Source of the DNA: Roseiflexus sp. RS-1
GTDB taxonomy: Bacteria > Chloroflexota > Chloroflexia > Chloroflexales > Roseiflexaceae
NCBI RefSeq assembly: GCF_000016665.1
Contig: NC_009523.1
Location: forward strand, 1,426,001-1,490,000
Direction: 5' to 3'
Length of the DNA: 64,000 nt
Shown here: in pieces, positions 57,121 to 64,000 of the stretch
How positions within the stretch are numbered: position 1 is the first letter of the stretch
Layout: the number at the start of each line of letters is the position of its first letter
Position numbers and translations under genes: made by a program
Notes under the pieces: generated by a model
Told to the model about the DNA's origin: nothing
The model's input: the letters and a program-made list of their open reading frames with translations, nothing else
The model's database searches: none

Positions 57121-57711
57121 ATGATGGCGACCGCAATTCCCGGCTATACCTATGGAACGGACCAGGTGGCGCATGCTCCCCTGACCATGCAGGACCTGGA
57201 CCTCTTGAAGCAGGCAGTGTTGTTCGGACCGGAGGATGAGCAGTACCTGCGGATGGCGGGCGAGGTGCTGGCGGATCAGATCGATGATGTTCTCGATCTG
57301 TGGTACGGTTTTGTCGGTTCACATCCGCACCTGGTGTACTACTTTACTGACGGGCACGGTAATCCAAATGCCGACTATATGGCGGCTGTGCGCAGGCGCT
57401 TCGGGCAGTGGATTCTCGATACCTGCACCCGCCCGTATGACGAGCAATGGTTGAATTATGCGTATGAAATTGGTCTGCGTCATCACCGCAGCAAAAAGAA
57501 CATCGTTGACGGGGTGCAGGCTGTGCCACACATCCACTACCGCTACATGGTTGCATTCATCTATCCAATCACGGCGACGATCAGATCGTTCCTGGCAAAG
57601 AAGGGACACTCTCCCGAAGACGTTGATCGCATGTACCAGGCGTGGTTCAAATCGGTCGTGATGCAGGTGGCGCTCTGGAGCGTACCGTATATCAGGGAGG
57701 GCGATTACTGA
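57121..57711 (+). CDS. Protoglobin (single-domain heme gas-binding protein)
   Basis: The 196-residue protein matches protoglobin: WYGFVGSHPHLVYYFTDGHG, RRRFGQWILDTCTRPYDEQW and LNYAYEIGLRHHRSKKNIVD, where one of His121/His122 is the proximal heme ligand, and VPHIHYRYMVAFIYPITATI. Protoglobins bind O2, CO and NO at a buried heme. There is no fused signalling domain, so it is a stand-alone globin. AAGGAGG lies six bases before the ATG. Pairing with a Cys-rich MarR suggests a gas-stress operon. Confidence 0.93.
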   Translation: MMATAIPGYTYGTDQVAHAPLTMQDLDLLKQAVLFGPEDEQYLRMAGEVLADQIDDVLDLWYGFVGSHPHLVYYFTDGHGNPNADYMAAVRRRFGQWILDTCTRPYDEQWLNYAYEIGLRHHRSKKNIVDGVQAVPHIHYRYMVAFIYPITATIRSFLAKKGHSPEDVDRMYQAWFKSVVMQVALWSVPYIREGDY

Positions 57712-57712
57712 A

Positions 57713-58025
57713 TGTAAACCGGTATGCGCCCTTTGCCGCAGGGCTCGTGGAGATTGAGAATATAAACCGGTATGCGCCCTTTGCCGTGGGGCTGATGGAG
57801 ATTGAGAAATACATCCGGTATGCGCCCTTGCCGTGGGGCTGATGGAGATTGAGCATTTAATCCGCTATACCGAACTAGCCGTGGGGCTGAAGCCCTCGGC
57901 TATGCAAGGCAAAGCCCGCCTGCGCGGGCTATACCGGATTATTTCTTCAAAGACCATAAGCCCTCGGCTATGGAATGCAAAGCCCGCCTGCGCGGGCTAT
58001 GGCGGATTATTTCCTCAAAGACCAT
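57713..58025. repeat. Dispersed palindromic repeat, copy C with expanded lead-in
   Basis: Four tandem lead-in units of about 52 bases (CCGGTATGCGCCC, then GGAGATTGAG) precede the same two-hairpin core as copies A and B, with two AGCCCGC-CTGC-GCGGGCT modules ending CAAAGACCAT. It begins directly after the protoglobin stop and ends about 70 bases before the DUF4058 gene. It may also act as a transcription terminator. Confidence 0.85.
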
Positions 58026-58098
58026 ACATTCTTCTGACCCATACAGACGGCGTGGCTGTGTGGTATCATGCGGTCAACGGACACGCCCGGAGGTGATG

Positions 58099-58884
58099 AT
58101 GGAACTCCCCTTCCCCGGCATGGATCCCTACCTGGAGCTGCCTGCCCTGTGGCCCGATGTGCACGCACGCTTGATCAGTGCGATGTGCGATGCCATTCAG
58201 GAGCAACTCGGTCCAAACTATATTGCGCTCATCACGCCCTATATCGCGCTCGAAAACATCGAGATTGCACCGGCCCGTCAGGTGTTCGTTCCCGATGTCG
58301 GCATCGTGCGCGACGATGTCGCCGATGCTGGCGCCGTCACTACCGCCATCACTCCCGCCCCGCTCACCATTCCGGCGCAGATCACGGTGCCGACCCGCTA
58401 TGCCCGGATTGAGATTCGCTCGGTGTTGCAGCAAACTCTCATTACCGCCATTGAACTGCTCTCGCCCGCCAATAAGCGGGCAGGCGCGGATGGCGCCGAC
58501 GCCTATGAAAAGAAGCGCCAGGAACTCTTTGCCAGCAGCGTCCATCTGCTGGAAATCGACCTGTTGCGCGCCGGTGTCCGTCCCCGCCTGGCGCGGCCGC
58601 TCCCGCCGACCGCCTACTGCGCGCTGCTCAGCCGCGCCTCTCGCCGTCCCCTGGTCGAGGTGTGGCCGATTGCGCTCAGCGACCCGCTGCCGGTGCTCCC
58701 GGTTCCCCTGGCTGATCCTGACCCGGATGTCGCGCTCGACGTTGGCGCCGTGCTGCGTCAGGTCTACCGGCGCGCCCATTATGAGCGGGTGATCGACTAC
58801 CGCGCCGATCCGCCCCCGCCGCCTCTCACGCCCGAAGAAGCCGCCTGGCTCGACCATCATCTCCGGGCGCGCGGTTTGCGGTGA
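58099..58884 (+). CDS. DUF4058 family protein
   Basis: The 261-residue protein opens MELPFPGMDPYLELPALWPD, the signature of DUF4058, and includes ARYIEIRS-like RYARIEIRSVLQQTLITAIE and LLSPANKRAGADGADAYEKK, followed by LVEVWPIALSDPLPVLPVPL. The conserved Glu/Asp/Lys positions resemble nuclease-like folds, but no activity is established. The second ATG (58099) is chosen because GGAGG is five bases before it. A small hypothetical gene follows after about 35 bases. Confidence 0.85.
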   Translation: MELPFPGMDPYLELPALWPDVHARLISAMCDAIQEQLGPNYIALITPYIALENIEIAPARQVFVPDVGIVRDDVADAGAVTTAITPAPLTIPAQITVPTRYARIEIRSVLQQTLITAIELLSPANKRAGADGADAYEKKRQELFASSVHLLEIDLLRAGVRPRLARPLPPTAYCALLSRASRRPLVEVWPIALSDPLPVLPVPLADPDPDVALDVGAVLRQVYRRAHYERVIDYRADPPPPPLTPEEAAWLDHHLRARGLR

Positions 58885-58920
58885 TGTCGGGCTGCAGGAT
58901 AGAATCACGCAGGAGGCGCA

Positions 58921-59238
58921 GTGAAGCCGGAGTATCTGGTCGAGATCGATGAACACGGAGTGTCCTGTCATCATCAGGATGGACGGGTCGATGTTGTGCG
59001 CTGGGATGAGTTGCGCGCGGTTCTAATCGAAACGTCTGATCGGGGTCCGTTTGAGACGGATGTGTTCTGGATTCTGGTAAGCGAGCGCGGCGAATGTATC
59101 ATTCCGCAAGGCGCGACCGGCGATGCGGAATTGCTTGCGCGTTTGCAGCGTCTCGACGGGTTCGACAATCTGGCAGTGATTGAGGCGGTGGCATCGACCG
59201 ATAATCGGCGATTTGTGTGCTGGACTGCCCCCGTGTAG
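58921..59238 (+). CDS. Conserved hypothetical protein
   Basis: A GTG with AGGAGG upstream starts a 105-residue protein: YLVEIDEHGVSCHHQDGRVD, RWDELRAVLIETSDRGPFET, FWILVSERGECIIPQGATGD. The alternating polar/hydrophobic pattern suggests a compact PH-like or beta-sandwich fold, as in small immunity-type proteins; this is a loose resemblance only. It follows DUF4058 on the same strand. Confidence 0.72.
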   Translation: MKPEYLVEIDEHGVSCHHQDGRVDVVRWDELRAVLIETSDRGPFETDVFWILVSERGECIIPQGATGDAELLARLQRLDGFDNLAVIEAVASTDNRRFVCWTAPV

Positions 59239-59259
59239 CGCTTTCACCTGCCGACCGGA

Positions 59260-59492
59260 GTTGAGCGTTGGACGTTGAGCGTTGAACGTTGAGCGTTGAA
59301 CGTTGAGCGTTGAACGTTGAACGTTGAGCGTTGAACGTTGAGCGTTGAACGTTGAGCGTTGAACGTTGAGCGTTGAGCGTTGAGCGTTGAACGTTGGAAC
59401 GTTGAGCGTTGAGCGTTGAACGTTGAACGTTGAACGTTGAACGTTGAACGTTTGAATATCGAGCGTGGGACGTTGAACGTTGAACGTTGAAC
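59260..59492. repeat. Heptanucleotide tandem array (GTTGAAC/GTTGAGC)
   Basis: About 31 units of GTTGAAC or GTTGAGC follow one another with one 8-base unit at 59393-59400 and one interruption at 59450-59464. The variants alternate at first and become uniform GTTGAAC at the right end. Because seven is not a multiple of three, the long frames it creates are artefacts. Confidence 0.95.
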
Positions 59493-59508
59493 GTTTTTCG
59501 AGTATACT
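59480..59508 (+). promoter_or_regulatory. Possible promoter at the end of the heptamer array
   Basis: TATACT (59503-59508) lies 17 bases after TTGAAC (59480-59485), which is part of a repeat unit. Before the IS66 insertion this would have been the promoter nearest to the cyclase gene. Confidence 0.4.
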
Positions 59509-59653
59509 ACACTCTACCGCAACAATCTTTGCGCCTTCTGCCACAGGGAAAGGCTCAGATCGCACCGTGTCAGCACTGCTGATGGGCAGTCTGGCGGGGC
59601 GTGCCATACCCGGCAGCGGCTTCCTTCGAGCAGCGTCAATGTATCGTATCACA

Positions 59654-61389
59654 GTATCCTCTCCAAAAGCGCTGGATCAGGCCGATGAAGGCACAGCGAT
59701 ACCCGCCCGTTGCGCTACCCGTTCGGCTAAGGTGGGGGTGGTCTCCGGCGTGACGATGCGGTCGCGGAGATAGTGAAAGAACCCCACGCCGAGTTTGGCG
59801 GCGGTGGCGGCCAGGGTTTGGAAGGTATCCCACGCCCGTGCCCCGTCTCGGGATTGAGGGCCGAAACTGATATCGCGTTTGCGCACGCGGCGTCGCGCCG
59901 CCAGTTCCATATCATTATTGTGCAGGGGAATGTCGGGATGTTTCAGCACCGCCAACAACTGGGTCCGTTTGTCGGCGGTTTTGCTGATCCGGTCATCCAA
60001 CGCCGCATAGCCGGTCTCTTTTTCCACCAAGGCGTCAAACGCATCCGCCAACCGTGCGCGTTCCGCCGCAGTGGGCGCCTGTTGATAGGCCAGCAGGTCG
60101 CGATAGAACGTCCAATAGCGTTCCCCAAACGCGGCGAGTTCGGCCTGATGATGGGGCGCCCGTGGGGCAAGCTTGGCGTAATGCCGCCAATCATGCACCC
60201 AACACAGGGCGTGGGTGGTCGTGAGGTGGTCATACACGGGGGCATCATCGCTCAGCAACCAGCGCAGGACGGGCGCCTGGGTTTGGGCGTGATAGGCGGC
60301 AAGCGCCAGCGCATCGCCGACCGGCTGTACCTGCTGCGGGGTGAGCGTGATCCCGGCGTTGGTCAGGTGCTGCTGGAGTTCCGCCGCCGTCATGTCCGTG
60401 CCGCGGGGCAGGGCCTCCCGCAGCCGGCGGAGCAGGGTGTGCGGCAGGCTGCGAGCCTGCAGCCACGCCAGCGACTCGTCATTGAGGCGATAGCGGAGTT
60501 CCTGGCCCCAGATGACCGCCAGGACATCCTGGCGCGTGCCGCCGGGACGGGTATGATAGCTCGTGAACCAGGCATTGCCCACAACGTGGCAGACCTCGTT
60601 CTGCCCATCCACGCGGGTACTGGTCTGGTCGGTGGCGACCCACGACCCGGTGGCGAGGCCGGTTTGATGAATCGCGGCGGCTTCGTCCGCCCAGCGTCCC
60701 TTCGGATCCAGCAGCATGCGCGCCACCGTGCCCGTGCCAATCTTCAGACCGACATCCCGCAGAAAGCGCAGCAGCGCGGGCTGACTGACGTTTGCCCCGT
60801 GACCGAGTGCGGGAACGATGGTATGGGTCGTGGGGCAAAACCCACCCCGGTAGCCGGGCGGCAACGGTGCGGTGATGAGCGTGTTGGTGCTGGGGACGTA
60901 CCACCGCTCCCGCACGAAGCGGACCACCTCCACGTCGATGCGCAGGCGCTGCACGATGGAATCGGTTGTCCCATGGCGCACCGCATCGGGGGGCAGGGTC
61001 GCCGGATCCACCCCGCAGCGCTCCTCGTGCGTGACAATCAGGGTCGCGTTCTTTTTCGGCTTGCCCCGTGGCGTGCGCGTGCGGCGCTCGGCCTCCGAGG
61101 AATGATCCGCAGGCGGCGGGCTGGGCGGCGGCGTGGGTGGTTTGATGTCGGGCTTACCCGAGCGTCCCTTCAGCCGTGCCACCTCATCCCGCAGATTCTG
61201 GTTTTCAACCCGCAGGGCGGCGTTCTCAGCCGCCAGCGTCTCGATGACGTTCAGCAACTGGATCACGATCTGGCGGGTTGCCAGATCGGCAATGCTGTCG
61301 GGGTTGAGGTCAGGTATCTGCATATGTTGGTAGTCTACCAGATCTTGGCTCCGCCGTCACCCGCTGCCCAGCAGTTTTGGAGAGGATAC
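59654..61389 (-). mobile_element. IS66-family insertion sequence, intact, with 8-bp target duplication
   Basis: Terminal inverted repeats beginning GTATCCTCTCCAAAA lie at 59654-59675 and, inverted, at 61368-61389 (22 bases, three mismatches). GTATCACA occurs immediately outside both ends (59646-59653 and 61390-61397), the 8-bp duplication characteristic of IS66. The element is 1736 bases and carries a single transposase gene. Joining the flanks restores sequence running into AGGAGG of the next gene. Confidence 0.95.
59677..61323 (-). CDS. IS66-family transposase (TnpC-like, single-ORF type)
   Basis: The 548-residue protein has an N-terminal leucine-rich coiled coil (about 26-52), a Pro-rich linker with a basic stretch, a Cys-containing region (CGVDPA, GFCPTTHTI) and a DDE domain. 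Catalytic acids are likely Asp232 (WVATDQTSTRVDG), Asp359 or 360 (WLLSDDAPVYDHL) and Glu473 (PLHNNDMELAARRRV). The accessory TnpA and TnpB genes of classic IS66 are absent, as in the ISBst12 group. The gene occupies nearly the whole element and is undamaged, so the copy may be active. Confidence 0.93.
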   Translation of the reverse strand: MQIPDLNPDSIADLATRQIVIQLLNVIETLAAENAALRVENQNLRDEVARLKGRSGKPDIKPPTPPPSPPPADHSSEAERRTRTPRGKPKKNATLIVTHEERCGVDPATLPPDAVRHGTTDSIVQRLRIDVEVVRFVRERWYVPSTNTLITAPLPPGYRGGFCPTTHTIVPALGHGANVSQPALLRFLRDVGLKIGTGTVARMLLDPKGRWADEAAAIHQTGLATGSWVATDQTSTRVDGQNEVCHVVGNAWFTSYHTRPGGTRQDVLAVIWGQELRYRLNDESLAWLQARSLPHTLLRRLREALPRGTDMTAAELQQHLTNAGITLTPQQVQPVGDALALAAYHAQTQAPVLRWLLSDDAPVYDHLTTTHALCWVHDWRHYAKLAPRAPHHQAELAAFGERYWTFYRDLLAYQQAPTAAERARLADAFDALVEKETGYAALDDRISKTADKRTQLLAVLKHPDIPLHNNDMELAARRRVRKRDISFGPQSRDGARAWDTFQTLAATAAKLGVGFFHYLRDRIVTPETTPTLAERVAQRAGIAVPSSA

Positions 61390-61410
61390 GTATCACAAGG
61401 AGGTTTGGAC

Positions 61411-62238
61411 ATGTGCCCCCCGGAAACCCTCGCCAGCATGCGGTCCCCTGAGATCAGCCGACGCAACCTGCTCAAGTTTGGTCTGGGCGCCGCCGTCGCT
61501 GCGGCATTGCCGGTCGGTTCGGCGCACGCGGCGACTGTGCGGCGCACCACGTTTCGCAACGTAGCGGACCTGACCCACGTCCTTGGCACACAGTTTCCGC
61601 TCTTCCCTGGAGCGGCGCCGTTCCGCATTCAACAGGCGGTCTCGCACGATAAAGATGGCTATTACGGGAGCATCCTGACCTACTGGGAGCATTCAGGCAC
61701 CCACATGGACGCACCGGTGCATTTCGCCCCCAATGGGTTGTTTGTCGATCAGCTGCGCATCGAGAACCTGGTCGTGCCAGCGGTGGTGATCAACATTACC
61801 GAAAAGGTGCGCCGTGATCCAGATGCGGTGGTGACGCCGGACGATATTCGGGCGTGGGAGCGGCGTTATGGGCGCATTCCCGACAACGCCGCCGTGCTCA
61901 TGGCGAGCGGCTGGGGAGCGCGCGCCGGTTCGGTCGAGGCGTTTCGCAACACCGACAGCAGCGGGGTGATGCACTTCCCCGGCTTTGGCAAGGAGGCGAT
62001 TGACTTCCTGTTGACCGAACGGCGCATTTCGGGCATCGGGGTGGATACCCTGAGCCTCGACCATGGTCCTTCGACGACGTTTGCCGTGCATTATACGATT
62101 CTCCCGACCAACCGGTGGGGATTGGAGAACCTGGCAAATCTGGAGTCAATCCCGCCAAGTGGCGCAACGCTCTTCGTGGGCGCGCCGAAAATCGCGTCCG
62201 GTTCCGGTGGACCGACGCGCGTCATGGCGGTCTGGTAA
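61411..62238 (+). CDS. Tat-exported cyclase-family (kynurenine formamidase-like) hydrolase
   Basis: The 275-residue protein has a twin-arginine signal (SRRNLLKFGLGAAVAAALPV, ending GSAHA), so it is exported folded. The mature part has the cyclase family metal motif HSGTHMDAPVHF, then GWGARAGS and GIGVDTLSLDHGPSTTFAVH. Relatives hydrolyse N-formylkynurenine or cyclic amides with zinc or manganese; the substrate is unknown. AGGAGG precedes the ATG. The upstream frame that runs through the insertion sequence is not coding. The IS66 element ends 21 bases before the start and separates the gene from its former upstream region. Confidence 0.88.
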   Translation: MCPPETLASMRSPEISRRNLLKFGLGAAVAAALPVGSAHAATVRRTTFRNVADLTHVLGTQFPLFPGAAPFRIQQAVSHDKDGYYGSILTYWEHSGTHMDAPVHFAPNGLFVDQLRIENLVVPAVVINITEKVRRDPDAVVTPDDIRAWERRYGRIPDNAAVLMASGWGARAGSVEAFRNTDSSGVMHFPGFGKEAIDFLLTERRISGIGVDTLSLDHGPSTTFAVHYTILPTNRWGLENLANLESIPPSGATLFVGAPKIASGSGGPTRVMAVW

Positions 62239-62241
62239 TCA

Positions 62242-62652
62242 TCAAATGATGACCGTGTCGAACTCCTGCACACCCGTCATCCCCATCCGCGCCATGCCCA
62301 TGTCGCGGAAGCGGCGCTCCTGGTGCGTGGCGCGCACCAGGTCGTAGATCTCATCGCGCCGCTGGGGATCGTCGAAACTGCGGGCAAGACGTTCGAGGCG
62401 CAGGCGCTGTTCTGGTGCAGTGGTCAACCGGTACATCGGTTGACCGCAGCACTCCACCCGGTTCAGCAACCCGGCGCCTGCCAGTTCATCGAGGGCGTCG
62501 GCGATTGCCCAGGGGCTTTCACGCAGGCGTTGCTGCGCTGTAGCAGCACTCATGCGCAACCAGGGATATTCAGCGAATAGCAGAACGAGGCGCAGTTTCA
62601 ACAGCGAGTCGATCTGTCCAGGGGAAACAAGCCCGGATTCATAGCGTTCCAT
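62242..62652 (-). CDS. Small winged-helix-like putative regulator
   Basis: The 136-residue protein has GAGGTGA before the ATG. Its central part, LRMSAATAQQRLRESPWAIA followed by ALDELAGAGLLNRVECCGQP, looks like a winged-helix DNA-binding fold, and the C-terminal half is helical. It converges on the cyclase-family gene with only three bases between stops. A perfect inverted repeat upstream could be its operator. The target process is unknown. Confidence 0.65.
   Translation of the reverse strand: MERYESGLVSPGQIDSLLKLRLVLLFAEYPWLRMSAATAQQRLRESPWAIADALDELAGAGLLNRVECCGQPMYRLTTAPEQRLRLERLARSFDDPQRRDEIYDLVRATHQERRFRDMGMARMGMTGVQEFDTVII

Positions 62653-64000
<1,348 letters not shown>

Noticed and set aside
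58066-58974. 302-residue minus-strand frame opposite DUF4058
   Set aside because: The plus strand carries the recognisable family signature and ribosome-binding site; this is its complement.
59023-59652. A long minus-strand frame rich in repeats of NVQRST
   Set aside because: It is produced by the heptanucleotide array, which stays open in all frames because 21 bases encode seven residues without a stop. There is no ribosome-binding site.
59773-61410. Plus-strand frame running through the insertion sequence into the cyclase-family gene
   Set aside because: This part is the antisense of the IS66 transposase. The real start is the ATG at 61411 after AGGAGG, followed by a twin-arginine signal.

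Overview
The window looks like chromosomal DNA from a GC-rich member of the Chloroflexota, most probably a Roseiflexus-type filamentous anoxygenic phototroph. This is inferred from a full ribosomal protein super-cluster, a compact nifH-nifB-nifD-nifK cluster without nifE/nifN nearby, a YbbR/diadenylate cyclase pair, protoglobin and DUF4058 genes, and dispersed hairpin repeats. No 16S gene is present, so the genus is not proven.

Positions 1-12.8 kb are housekeeping, nearly all on the minus strand. Reading with transcription there is a large TPR protein, diadenylate cyclase (cdaA), YbbR-domain cdaR, gatC and the N-terminus of a xanthine-dehydrogenase-type molybdenum subunit that runs off the left edge. 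Upstream lie a DnaC-like loader, a DnaD-domain protein, dnaB, rplI, a HAD phosphatase and a metallo-beta-lactamase-fold hydrolase. An inositol-monophosphatase-family gene is divergent.

Positions 12.8-34.4 kb hold one long minus-strand block: rpsL-rpsG-fusA-tuf, then rpsJ through rpsQ (S10), rplN through secY-adk-infA-rpmJ (spc), rpsM-rpsK-rpsD-rpoA-rplQ (alpha), then truA-rplM-rpsI. It starts at a near-consensus promoter (34551-34579) and ends at a hairpin shared with the convergent phosphatase gene (12749-12774).

Positions 34.6-42 kb are accessory: a flavoprotein, a coiled-coil protein, a tRNA-Glu, an AT-rich membrane protein, two small genes encoding a secreted protein and an unknown protein, a frameshifted LuxR-type regulator, and two copies of a palindromic repeat. 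Positions 42-46.7 kb carry the nitrogenase cluster, with a long upstream leader holding hairpins and a candidate promoter. NifB would build the cofactor precursor, NifH would reduce and insert, and NifDK would be the catalytic component. A pyruvate:ferredoxin oxidoreductase starts at the right edge and could supply reductant.

Positions 47.4-64 kb are a mosaic: a polysaccharide-deacetylase-like protein, an FtsX-type permease, an IS110 element with a possible bridge RNA, a proline-rich anchored protein, a C25-type peptidase, a Cys-rich MarR regulator paired with protoglobin, a third copy of the palindromic repeat, DUF4058, a heptanucleotide tandem array, and an intact IS66-type insertion with an 8-bp target duplication directly before the ribosome-binding site of a Tat-exported cyclase-family protein. 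A winged-helix gene and the oxidoreductase follow.
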